Source: Bradyrhizobium lupini
GTDB lineage: Bacteria > Pseudomonadota > Alphaproteobacteria > Rhizobiales > Xanthobacteraceae
Direction of reading: 5' to 3'
DNA length: 64,000 bases
Assembly: GCF_040939785.1 (NCBI RefSeq)
Contig: NZ_CP162553.1
Coordinates: 2,170,001-2,234,000 of the forward strand
Within the stretch, counting starts at the first letter, position 1. Every line of letters begins with the position of its first letter. Positions 23,829-32,436 of the stretch are shown one piece after another. Position numbers and translations under genes: made by a program. Under the pieces are notes generated by a model, which was not told the origin of the DNA, made no database searches, and was given only the letters and a program-made list of their open reading frames with translations.

Positions 23829-24641
23829 ATGTCCAACACCGACAAGGTTTTCGCCGGCTCGATCCCGAAGCTTTACGACGAATATCTGGTGCCGATGATC
23901 TTCGCCGTTTACGCCGACGACATCGCAAGACGTGTCGCGGCCCGGTCTCCCTCCGTGCTGCTCGAGATCGCGGCAGGCACCGGCGCCGTGACGCGCGCGG
24001 TGGCGGCGGCGCTGCCGCGCGGTGTCCGTTATGTCGCCACCGACCTCAACGAGCCGATGCTCGCCGTCGCGGCGCAGCGTCAGGCAGACGACGATCGAAT
24101 CTCGTGGCGCCAGGCCGACGGCTCGGCCCTGCCCTTCGACGATGCAGCCTTCGACGTGGTCTGCTGCCAGTTCGGCGCCATGTTCTTTCCGGACCGCGTG
24201 AAGGCCTACGGGGAAGTGAAGCGCGTCCTCAACGGCAATGGCACGTTCGTGTTCAACGTCTGGGATCGCATCGAGGACAATGTGCTGACGCATGAAGCGA
24301 CCGTCGCGCTCGAAAAGCTGTTTCCCGACGACCCGCCTCGTTTCATGGCCCGGACGCCGCACGGCTATCACGACAAGGCCGTCATCAGAACCGACCTCGA
24401 ACGCGCAGGCTTCCGTGACATATCGATCGAAACGCGAGCTGAAATAAGCCGGGCCCCGTCGCCCGAGCACGTCGCGATCGCGCTCTGCCAGGGCACGCCG
24501 CTGCGCAGCGAGATCGAGGCGCGCGATGCCAGCAAGCTTCAGGCTGCGACCGACATCGTTGCCGAGACGATCCGAACGCGCCATGGGTCCGGACCGATCG
24601 AGGGCAAGATCCAGGCTATCGTGATCGAGGCGCGGCGATAG
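23829..24641 (+). CDS. Class I SAM-dependent methyltransferase
   Basis: 270 aa. Motif I LLEIAAGTGAVTRAVAAALP, then VRYVATDLNEPML (acidic strand-2 end), WRQADGSALPFDDAAFDVVC (motif II) and VLNGNGTFVFNVWDRIED. It is of the UbiE/methyltransf-11 type, modifying an unknown small molecule. Its last 26 bp overlap the 3' end of the convergent L,D-transpeptidase gene. Confidence 0.9.
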   Translation: MSNTDKVFAGSIPKLYDEYLVPMIFAVYADDIARRVAARSPSVLLEIAAGTGAVTRAVAAALPRGVRYVATDLNEPMLAVAAQRQADDDRISWRQADGSALPFDDAAFDVVCCQFGAMFFPDRVKAYGEVKRVLNGNGTFVFNVWDRIEDNVLTHEATVALEKLFPDDPPRFMARTPHGYHDKAVIRTDLERAGFRDISIETRAEISRAPSPEHVAIALCQGTPLRSEIEARDASKLQAATDIVAETIRTRHGSGPIEGKIQAIVIEARR

Positions 24642-26222
24642 TGGCGAGCTTCGATCCGCCCGCTCCTACCAGAAGCCCCCGCTGCATCGGCTGTGCCGGC
24701 TGATAATATTGATACTGGCCGCGCCGGCGCGGATTGACGGGCTGCGGATTCGGATCGCGCTGGAAGAAGAAGCCGAAACCGTTGCCGCCATTGTCCCAGC
24801 CGTCATCGCTCGCCATGGCCATCGGAGGCGCGGTCGGCTTGCGCGTGATGAAACCGCCCTGGGGCTGGTTGCTCAGCACTGCGACGAACTCGGTGCGGTA
24901 GTTGGTCTCGCTGCTCAGCGGCTCGTCCGAGATGATGATCGAGGAGCGCGGCAACGCGGTCGGCGCGATGCGATCGAGCACCTCCTGTGGGATGGTGATG
25001 CGGTCGAGTGCGTTCCTGGCGTTGTCGCTGTCTTCGATCGTGACCACGCTCCAGCGCAGGCCTGTGTCGGTCTTCGCCATCGCGGTGAAGATATGCGTGC
25101 CGAGCGGCTGATCCGGATTGCGGATCGCGACGGGAACCTCGATGCTGGTGTCGAACACCTCGCCGCCGCCGTCCGGTGCCGGCTTGTGCGTGTTCCGCCG
25201 CACGTAGAGCTTCTGCGTCGCGCGGCTGATGTAGACCGAGACCGGCTCGAGTGCGAGCTTTGCGTCGGTCGCGGCCTTCACGGCATCGGCCTTCCTGGCC
25301 GCTGCCGCCTTGGCGGCCTCTTTCGTGGCAGCCACCGCGTCGCGCTTCGGTTGTGCGGCGCTCTTGGCGGCATCGAGCTGCGTCGCCGCGTCGGCGGCCT
25401 TGGTGGCGGCCTTCTGCTTCAGCTCCTCGGCCTTGGCGCGGGCCTGATCGGTCTTGGCGGCCGCGAGCTGCCTGTCGGCGAAGGCGAGCTCGGCGTCGGC
25501 GCGGGTCTTCTGCTGTTCCAGCTTGCGCAACGAGGCCGGCAGCGATGCCGCCTCTTTCGCGGCCGCCGTCGCGGCCTTCTTGGCCTCGTCGGCCGCCCTT
25601 GTGGCCTCCTCGGCCTCGCCGGAGAGCCTGCCAATTTGGCCCGGCGCCGCCGCAATGGCGTCCCGCTTCGGCATGAACAGTGCGGGATGAACGATGTCGA
25701 TCGGAGCCGCGTCGTTCGGCGAGATGATCACCCGCATCCCGATGTTGGTCTTGTCGAACAGGCCCTCCGCAAAGCCGAACGGCATCCGCACGCAGCCATG
25801 CGAAGCGGCGTAGCCGGGCAGCGGCCCGCCATGCAGCGCGATGCCGTTCCAGGTGATGCGCTGCATGTTCGGCATCCAGGCGTCGTCATACATGGTCGAG
25901 TGGTGGTCCTTGTCCTTCTCGATGATGGCGAAGACGCCGGCCGGCGTCTCGCGTCCCGTCGTGCCGGTGGACACCGGCGCGCGAAAAATCCAGCCCTCGG
26001 CGTCGTAGAAGGTGACCTGCTGGCTCTTGATCGACACGATCGCCATGATCGGTTCGCCAGCCTCGCGCGGTGCCACCGCCTCGGCCGGCTGACGCGCCTG
26101 CTTGGCCGCATTGGCCGGAGCCACGGCCGCAAAGGCGAGCATTGCCGCCAGGGTCACAATTCCGGGGGCCCCCAACGCCGCATCGCCACGGTGGATTGCG
26201 CCGTTGTCATCAGGTTTCTCAT
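24616..26222 (-). CDS. L,D-transpeptidase (YkuD) with coiled-coil insert and second YkuD-like domain
   Basis: The open frame from 26175 encodes the enzyme. The catalytic domain (~40-175) has ETPAGVFAIIEKDKDHHSTM, then HGGPLPGYAASHGCVRM, the active Cys motif. An Ala/Lys-rich coiled coil follows (~185-305), then a YkuD-like second domain (VYISRATQKLYVRR ... NPDQPLGTHIFTAMAK) without SHGCxR, and a Pro/Gln tail. It should make 3-3 cross-links in peptidoglycan or anchor proteins to it. As written, a real signal peptide is missing. One extra G in the GGGGGCCCCC run (26164-26173) joins MRNLMTTAQSTVAMRRWG (ATG 26222, good ribosome site) to APGIVTLAAMLAF, restoring export. Confidence 0.85.
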
Positions 26223-26483
26223 GCCATCCTCGGTCGAAATGCCAGTCCGCCGGTCATTGATCAGATTGCGATCTTTGAATTAAGAAATCGCCGCCGCCTT
26301 ACGTTCCGTCTGTGGCGACATTCGGCACGTTCCGGCGATAAATCTCATATACGACGGTTAACGCAGGCGGAAGGGCGCCGCGCGGCCGAAGCTGGCGGTC
26401 TATCGCTGCGACAGAATGACCGGGGATCGGTGACACGGCTGCCAGCGCCCGGCGTCGGACGGCGAAGCCACGTTGAACGGCCG

Positions 26484-27602
26484 CTAGACGCCCATCGCGT
26501 TCCGATCGCGCGAATTCACGCCGGTCGGCGGCCGCGCGGGGCGGCGTAAAGCTAAGCCACTGGAGTCAAGGCTGCCTTTTTCAAACAAGGCTGCCTTGCC
26601 AAACAAGGCTGCCTCTCCAAAGGAGACGAGCCGCTGCCGTTCCTCGTCCCACAAGGTCAGCCGCACGGTCCGCAAACTCTGGAGCAGCGTGATCCGCCCG
26701 ACACCAGCGAACTGCGGATGGTCGCGCAATACGTCCTGCAAGCGATAGCAGGGAATTCGACTGGACAAATGATGGATGTGGTGGACGCCGATATTTGCCG
26801 TGAACCATCGCAAGACACCCGGCAATTGGTAGTGAGAGCTGCCGTGCAGCGCGGCGTCGTGAAAGTTCCAGGTCTCGTCGTGGGCCCAATGCGTGTGCTC
26901 GAACTGGTGCTGGACGTAGAACAGCCACACACCGATCGACGCCGCCAGGACAACGATCGGCAGATGCACAAGCAGCAACGGCCCATAGCCGACCAGCCAG
27001 ATCATCGTGACGGCGAGAACCGCGAGGGCGATGTTCGTGCCCATCGTGCTCAGCCAGGGTTTCCAGCCGCGACGCATCATCCCGACCGGCAATCGGTGCT
27101 TCAAGATGAACAAATACGAGGGACCGGCGCCAAACATCACGAGGGGATGTCGATACAAGCGATACAGCGTCCGGCGCCATCGCGACCGCCCGAGAAATTC
27201 GCGCGTGGTCAACGTATCGATGTCGCCCAAGCCCCTGTGGTCGAGATTGCCGGAATTCGCGTGATGGCCCGCATGGTTATGCCGCCAGTAGCCGTATGGC
27301 GTCAGTGTCATCACGCCGATGGCACGGCCGACCCAATCGTTGGCAACGCGGCCGCGGAAGAACGAGCCGTGTCCGCAATCGTGTTGGATCATGAAGAGGC
27401 GGACCAGCAAACCCGCCGCGGGCACCTCGAGCAGGAGGGCAAACCAATAGCCCTGGTCAAGAGCGACCCAGATCAGAGCCCAGATGACGACGAACGGGAT
27501 CGCCGTGATCGCCAGTTCGAGGACACCCCGCGTATTGTCAGGCTCGCGATAGCGGGCAAGCAACTGCGCCGATGCGCGGATTTCCGGCGTTCCTTGGGTC
27601 AT
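26484..27602 (-). CDS. Membrane fatty-acid desaturase
   Basis: 372 aa as written, from ATG 27602 behind a purine-rich ribosome site. Three His boxes: HDCGHGS (~95), HNHAGHH (~135) and GVHHIHH (~290), with four membrane spans, fit an integral-membrane diiron desaturase acting on acyl lipids. The C-terminal end is unusual: an 18-bp repeat encodes SFGEAALFGKAALFEK, and the third copy has one extra A. That shifts the frame into a 20-residue Arg-rich tail; without it the protein would end FEKAALTPVA at 26552. It is downstream of the flippase gene on the same strand. Confidence 0.88.
   Translation of the reverse strand: MTQGTPEIRASAQLLARYREPDNTRGVLELAITAIPFVVIWALIWVALDQGYWFALLLEVPAAGLLVRLFMIQHDCGHGSFFRGRVANDWVGRAIGVMTLTPYGYWRHNHAGHHANSGNLDHRGLGDIDTLTTREFLGRSRWRRTLYRLYRHPLVMFGAGPSYLFILKHRLPVGMMRRGWKPWLSTMGTNIALAVLAVTMIWLVGYGPLLLVHLPIVVLAASIGVWLFYVQHQFEHTHWAHDETWNFHDAALHGSSHYQLPGVLRWFTANIGVHHIHHLSSRIPCYRLQDVLRDHPQFAGVGRITLLQSLRTVRLTLWDEERQRLVSFGEAALFGKAALFEKGSLDSSGLALRRPARPPTGVNSRDRNAMGV
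26567..26621. repeat. Three-copy 18-bp minisatellite in the desaturase 3' end
   Basis: CAAGGCTGCCTTTTTCAAA, CAAGGCTGCCTTGCCAAA and CAAGGCTGCCTCTCCAAA in tandem (19, 18 and 18 bp). In-frame they encode F-G/E-E/K-A-A-L repeats. The 19-bp copy shifts the reading frame. Confidence 0.85.
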
Positions 27603-27783
27603 ATCTGCTCTGCTCCCGACATGCCGCCCAAGAAGCACAGTTATGGCCACGGACGCAACAAAATCGCCCTCCGCCCTAGACCCGGGCGGCTGTGCGCTTC
27701 CGGTCGGAACCGAGCCATCGCCAGGCCAGGCGGCGCTTTCAGAGCTTCAGACGCTGAGGCCGAGCCTCGTCAGGCATCGCGGC

Positions 27784-29220
27784 TTAAACGCCCAGCGCCT
27801 TGCGGTTGAAGGTTCGCAGGAAACGCAGCGACAGCGTCCGGACGTTTGCGATGTTCAGCAACCACGCGGCAGCGGCATAAGCGAGCCCGCCGGCGAGGCT
27901 CACGAGCATGAGCGGGACGAGGCCGATGCCATTGACCTGGGATCGTGCCACGAGGATCGCAGCCGCCATCGCCGCGGCGGAGACCGCAACGCCGGCGAGG
28001 CGGTGGAGGTCGAACGGGACCGGATGGGCGCGATGCATCAGCACGACGGCAACGAGGAAACCGATCGCTTCGGTTGCAAGGGTCGCCAGCGCCGCGCCGT
28101 AGAGACCATGGCCGGCCACCAGCACGAACATCAACGCCACGCTGACGACCAGCGTCAGGAACGACTGCGCCGCCAGCATGAACGGTCGCTCGGCAAGCTG
28201 GAAGCTGATCTGCACATAGAACTGATTGGCGATGCCGAACAAGCGCGCGAGCACCAGGGTCGGCAGCAATACCGACACGCCGGCGCGGAAGTCGACGCCG
28301 ACGAGCGTGCCGGCGACCTGGTCGGCTACGAGCGCGAGCCAGACCGCGACGGGCGCAACTACGACGAGCAGAAGTTCGAGGCTCTCGGTCAGCCGCTCCC
28401 GCGTCGTCTCGATGTTCTTGTCCGACAATGACCGGAACACCAACGGCACGGTCGCCGCGGCGACGCTGGAGGCGATCATGACCATGAACTGTCGCGGCAG
28501 ATCGGCGGCGACGCCAAAGATTCCGGCGGCGTCCTTGCCGAGCAAATAAGCCACGATGAGGCGGTCGCAGGCCGAGTAGACCGCAACCGACAATCCGGCC
28601 AGCGTCAGCGGCAGGCCGTAGCGCGCGAGCTGCACGAACTGGCTGCGCTGAAAGCGCGCGATCCTGGTGCGGTCACCGAGAAGGTTCAGGATGATCCCGG
28701 CGAGCGAACCCAGGCCGAATGCGGCGAGCAGTCCCAGTCCACCCCAGCCGAGCCAGATGCCGAGCAGGCCGAAACCGACGCTCGACACGCTGCGCACGAT
28801 CGAGATCGCCGCGAACCTGTAAGGGCGCAGTTTTGCGCGCTCGAACTCCTGGCCGACATCGACGGCATTCGCCATGATCGCGACGAACATGCTGGCAAGC
28901 AGCAGCCCAACGCTGAGATCATTGCGGAACAGGAAAACCAGCGGCGTGGTGGCGCAGAGGACGGCAACGGTGAGCGCGAAGGCGACAATCGCTGTGCCGC
29001 GAAAATCGACCTCGGCCGACATCGCCTGATAGCGCGACACCGACAGCTTGATCCAGGCGAAGAAGATTGCGCCTAGAATGCCAGCCAGGCTGATGCCGAC
29101 GACATAAACGCCGTACTCCGCCGGCGTCAGCAGCCGCGTGTAGGCCGTGACGGCAAAGAAGCCCACCGCCGCAGGCAGGATGTAGGCGACGAGATAAATC
29201 GAGAAATGGCGGTTCAGCAT
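27784..29220 (-). CDS. Wzx-like polysaccharide flippase (MOP superfamily)
   Basis: 478 aa with 12-14 hydrophobic segments; starts YLVAYILPAAVGFFAVTAYT, then RLLTPAEYGVY, the usual opening of polysaccharide exporters. Central FGVAADLPRQFMVMIASSVA matches the second half-repeat. It would flip a lipid-linked oligosaccharide across the inner membrane. Neighbours (GH10 hydrolase, DUF6492-like protein) point to surface polysaccharide. Upstream gap to the divergent GH10 gene is 304 bp. Confidence 0.88.
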   Translation of the reverse strand: MLNRHFSIYLVAYILPAAVGFFAVTAYTRLLTPAEYGVYVVGISLAGILGAIFFAWIKLSVSRYQAMSAEVDFRGTAIVAFALTVAVLCATTPLVFLFRNDLSVGLLLASMFVAIMANAVDVGQEFERAKLRPYRFAAISIVRSVSSVGFGLLGIWLGWGGLGLLAAFGLGSLAGIILNLLGDRTRIARFQRSQFVQLARYGLPLTLAGLSVAVYSACDRLIVAYLLGKDAAGIFGVAADLPRQFMVMIASSVAAATVPLVFRSLSDKNIETTRERLTESLELLLVVVAPVAVWLALVADQVAGTLVGVDFRAGVSVLLPTLVLARLFGIANQFYVQISFQLAERPFMLAAQSFLTLVVSVALMFVLVAGHGLYGAALATLATEAIGFLVAVVLMHRAHPVPFDLHRLAGVAVSAAAMAAAILVARSQVNGIGLVPLMLVSLAGGLAYAAAAWLLNIANVRTLSLRFLRTFNRKALGV

Positions 29221-29524
29221 GCGAGCACGGGACCGGCAACGTTGTTGCGAGTGTGACGGCCGTTCATCAATTGGACCATGGCGGGGCCAACGAATTGCGC
29301 CGCAACATCTCTCAAGAGTGTCACATAAGTCTGGAGATCGGGCGGCGAATCCGGTTTTGAAGCCGCTTTCGCGGGTTAGCGTTAAATTTGCCCTTCCCTG
29401 ACGGCGCCACGGCCACCGAAAGGAACCGTGATTCGCACTGGCAAAGTTAACCCAACGAGGGAAATCCCCGGCGTTGCAAGGCGTCGCTTGGTACGGTGGC
29501 GCGTTGGCTCCGATAAGGAATGCC
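29221..29524. other. Divergent promoter region, flippase / GH10
   Basis: 304 bp between two divergent starts. It holds short inverted sequences (GAGTGTGAC near 29246 and GAGTGTCAC near 29317) and AT-richer stretches, but no gene with a good ribosome site and no box that I can assign firmly. Confidence 0.45.
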
Positions 29525-30592
29525 GTGACCAGGCTCGACAGACGCGAATTTCTCCTCGGCAGCGCCGCAGCACTCGCGGCAGCCGCATCGGCGTCCGCAG
29601 CGCCGGCGTCGAAACTCGCCCAGCGCTATCAGGGATTTGGTGCCGCGGCCACGCTCTGGGATCTGCAAGCGGATCCCAGGCTCGGCGAAGCCATCAGCAC
29701 CTACTGCACACAAGTCGTGCCGGTGCTCGAGCTGAAATGGCCGATACTGCGTCCGGACGCGCACACCTTTGCCTTCGAACGCGCCGACGCGATCCTGGAT
29801 TTCGCCCGGCAGAACGACCTGACGATGCGCGGCCACGCGCTCGCCTGGTATCACGACATTCCGGACTGGACCAAGCAGATCAAGGATACCAAGGGCGTCG
29901 AGCGCGCTTATGTCGACCACATCGGCACCGTCGTCTCCTATTACAAGGACAAGCTGACGTCGTGGGACGTAGTCAACGAGCCGATCCCGGACAATCCGCA
30001 CAGCCCGAAAGACCGACGCGAGTCGTTCTGGACGCAGCATCTGGGCAACCGCTGGATTCCGCTGGCGTTCCGCACGGCGGCCGCGGCCGATCCCTTCGTC
30101 AAGCTCGCGATCAACGAATACGACATCGAGTCGGCCAAGGACACGTTCGTCGCGAAGCGCGCTGCCTACCGCCATCTCATCATGGAGCTGCTCGACCAGG
30201 GCGTGCCGTTGCACGCCGTGGGACTGCAAGCGCATCTGCATGCCGAGCTCGAGATCGACACCCATGGGCTTGCCGAATTCGTCACCGAGCTGCGCGCCTG
30301 GGGCCTCGAGGTGCTCGTCACCGAGCTCGATGTCGACGACCAGAAGCTGACGGGGACGCCGGCGGAGCGCGATGCCATCGTCGCCAAGCGCGTCGATGAT
30401 CTCTTGACCGCGATCTCGACCAGCGGACCGGTGCGCTCGATCCTGACCTGGGGCCTCTCGGACCGCTACAGCTGGATCAACGGCACCTTTGCCCGCGCCG
30501 ACAAGCAGCCGAACCGTCCTTTGCCGCTCGACGGCGAGTTCAAGCCGAAGCCGTTCATGAACGTGATCAGCAAGTTCACGAGAGACGTGTAA
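29525..30592 (+). CDS. Exported GH10 endo-1,4-beta-xylanase-type hydrolase
   Basis: 355 aa from GTG 29525 with AAGGA upstream. The N-terminus MTRLDRREFLLGSAAALAAA is a twin-arginine signal, so the folded enzyme is exported. The GH10 barrel shows MRGHALAWYHDIPDW, acid/base Glu in SWDVVNEPIPDN, AINEYDIE, VGLQAHLH and the nucleophile Glu in LEVLVTELDV, then WGLSDRYSWI. Known activity of the family is cleavage of beta-1,4-xylan. Beside a flippase gene it may instead trim or process the cell's own exopolysaccharide. Confidence 0.92.
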   Translation: MTRLDRREFLLGSAAALAAAASASAAPASKLAQRYQGFGAAATLWDLQADPRLGEAISTYCTQVVPVLELKWPILRPDAHTFAFERADAILDFARQNDLTMRGHALAWYHDIPDWTKQIKDTKGVERAYVDHIGTVVSYYKDKLTSWDVVNEPIPDNPHSPKDRRESFWTQHLGNRWIPLAFRTAAAADPFVKLAINEYDIESAKDTFVAKRAAYRHLIMELLDQGVPLHAVGLQAHLHAELEIDTHGLAEFVTELRAWGLEVLVTELDVDDQKLTGTPAERDAIVAKRVDDLLTAISTSGPVRSILTWGLSDRYSWINGTFARADKQPNRPLPLDGEFKPKPFMNVISKFTRDV

Positions 30593-30595
30593 GGT

Positions 30596-31546
30596 CTAGC
30601 GAGCTTTCGGCACTTCGAACTGAGCCTCGTCGCCCATGTGCTCGGGCGAAAGACTCGGACCGCGACGGTCGCGCGAGCTGAGGCGGAACACGTCGCGGAT
30701 GTCGTCGATCGAGGTCGACGAATAGGACTGGATGCACAGCGCGACCTGGTCGGGCGAAGCGGCGCGCATCATCGCTTCGATGGCGGGACGGTCGAGGCGG
30801 GTGTCGTCCCAATGCGAGACCGCGATGCTGTCCTCGGTGACCCGATGAGTGGCCAGATGCGCGGGCGCGTTCGCGACGAAATGGCCGTACATGAGATATT
30901 CCGAGAACTTCTTCTTCCGGCACAGTGCCAGAACCCAGTTCAATCCCGTTGCCGACTTGATCGAATCGGTCATCGCGCGCGCGGTGTCCTTGTCCCAGAC
31001 CAGCGCGTTGCCGACATAGTCGTCCGCGGGGAAGGACCGGTCCTTGATGCCAAGGAGCCGATCGACGGTGCGGAGCCACAGGACATGCAAGGGGTGGGCG
31101 GCGTCGATCCCGTTGCGCGTGACGAACAGCGGGGTCTTCTCGGCGCCGGCATACTCACCGACGTCGAATTCGCGGAAGAACAGATTGTCCGAATCCAGGA
31201 TGCAAACGCGCTGCTCTGGCGCGTTGAGGACGCCGGCGATCTTGAGGATCTGCTGAATGTGCCAGCCATGAACAGGTGACGACAGCAGCGACAGCCAGAC
31301 GCGCCGTTTGCTGATGAACTGCAGAGCCGGCGGCAACGCCCACAGCCATTTCGGCAAATAGCGCGAGGCCGGAACGATGACGCGTTTGTCGGAAGCGAAC
31401 CGCGCGAACAGCGGCAGATCCTCATCGTTAACGAGAACATAATGCCGTGTGTAGCCCGTCAACCAGGTGTCGATGCTCTCGCTGAGCAGCGAAAAGCGCT
31501 CGATATCCTTGGCGTAGCTGGCGGTCAGCAGGGCAACGGAATGCAT
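30596..31546 (-). CDS. DUF6492-like glycosyltransferase-fold protein
   Basis: 316 aa. MHSVALLTASYAKDIERFSL, then HYVLVNDEDLPLFARF resembles a nucleotide-sugar fold. CILDSDNLFFREFD supplies a DxD-like metal motif, and KWLWALPPALQFISKRRV follows. I associate this pattern with the DUF6492 family next to polysaccharide genes. It ends 3 bp from the GH10 stop (convergent), so the two are placed together but not cotranscribed. Likely adds or modifies a sugar; the substrate is unknown. Confidence 0.75.
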   Translation of the reverse strand: MHSVALLTASYAKDIERFSLLSESIDTWLTGYTRHYVLVNDEDLPLFARFASDKRVIVPASRYLPKWLWALPPALQFISKRRVWLSLLSSPVHGWHIQQILKIAGVLNAPEQRVCILDSDNLFFREFDVGEYAGAEKTPLFVTRNGIDAAHPLHVLWLRTVDRLLGIKDRSFPADDYVGNALVWDKDTARAMTDSIKSATGLNWVLALCRKKKFSEYLMYGHFVANAPAHLATHRVTEDSIAVSHWDDTRLDRPAIEAMMRAASPDQVALCIQSYSSTSIDDIRDVFRLSSRDRRGPSLSPEHMGDEAQFEVPKAR

Positions 31547-31641
31547 GGCGCGCGCTCGTATGGCGATCAGGCCGCAGTCATAGCGGCGCCGAGACGCGTT
31601 GGATACTTACATTCGCAATCAAGGTAAAATGAAACGAAGCA

Positions 31642-32436
31642 TTAGCCATCCGACGGCAACCCCTGCGCGATGCCGCGAAAGCGCAGCGGCGCCAGCGCGG
31701 AGGCGCGCTGCCACCAGTCGGCGACGCGGTCGTCGAGCGCGGTCAGACCGCGGCCTTGGCCGGGAAATATCCGGATCTGCTGCACCGCCTCGGCTTCGAA
31801 CCCCCTGCCCTTGCGGGTGATCTTGAGGGCGGCGCCTTCGCGGTCCCGCTGGGTCAGCGGCACCAGAAGCCGGCCGCGCGGACGAAGCGACCGAAGCCAG
31901 AGCGGATGCGGCTGCGAGAAGCCGGCATGAACGATGATCACGTCGGCGGGTTCGCCGATGTCCTCGCATCCGTCGCCATGGACGACCGCGACGTTGCGAT
32001 AGGCGCCAAGATAGGTTGCGGCGCGCGCCGCAAGCCGCTCGTCGCATTCGATTGCCTGCACCCTGCCCTTGGGCCCCACGATCTTCGACAGCACGGCTGA
32101 GAAATAGCCGAGCCCGCAGCCGATCTGGACCACACGGTCTTTTTCCCCGACGTCGAGCAAATCGATGAAATGCGCCCACAGGCTCGGAAGTCCGGTATCA
32201 AGCTTGCGGCGCGCATCGATCGCGACCAGCACATTGTCCTGGAGATGAACGGGATCAGCATCCGGCGTCAGCCGATAGTTGCGCGCCGCCTCGGTCTTGA
32301 TGCGCCACGGCCCCTTCGCCAGAAAGTTTTCGCGCGGAACAGTGCCGAGGGCTTCGAGCAGGCGCGTTGAAGAGATCCGCTCGCGTTTTGAGATCAGCTC
32401 CACGTAACGCGCACGCGCGGCGGCAAGATCGCTCAT
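31642..32436 (-). CDS. Protein-L-isoaspartate O-methyltransferase-like protein
   Basis: 264 aa. LQDNVLVAID..., then RVVQIGCGLGYFSAVLSKIV (SAM motif I) and VQAIECDERLAARAATYLGA fit the PCMT family. It is longer than typical PIMT (~210-220 aa), with a divergent C-terminus, so repair of isoaspartyl residues is probable but not certain. Its ATG overlaps the stop of the giant cyclase-AAA gene (ATGA), so the two are cotranslated. Confidence 0.78.
   Translation of the reverse strand: MSDLAAARARYVELISKRERISSTRLLEALGTVPRENFLAKGPWRIKTEAARNYRLTPDADPVHLQDNVLVAIDARRKLDTGLPSLWAHFIDLLDVGEKDRVVQIGCGLGYFSAVLSKIVGPKGRVQAIECDERLAARAATYLGAYRNVAVVHGDGCEDIGEPADVIIVHAGFSQPHPLWLRSLRPRGRLLVPLTQRDREGAALKITRKGRGFEAEAVQQIRIFPGQGRGLTALDDRVADWWQRASALAPLRFRGIAQGLPSDG

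Noticed and set aside
24709..26283. 524-aa open frame antisense to the L,D-transpeptidase
   Set aside because: Arg/Gly-rich shadow; the opposite strand carries SHGCVR and coiled coil.
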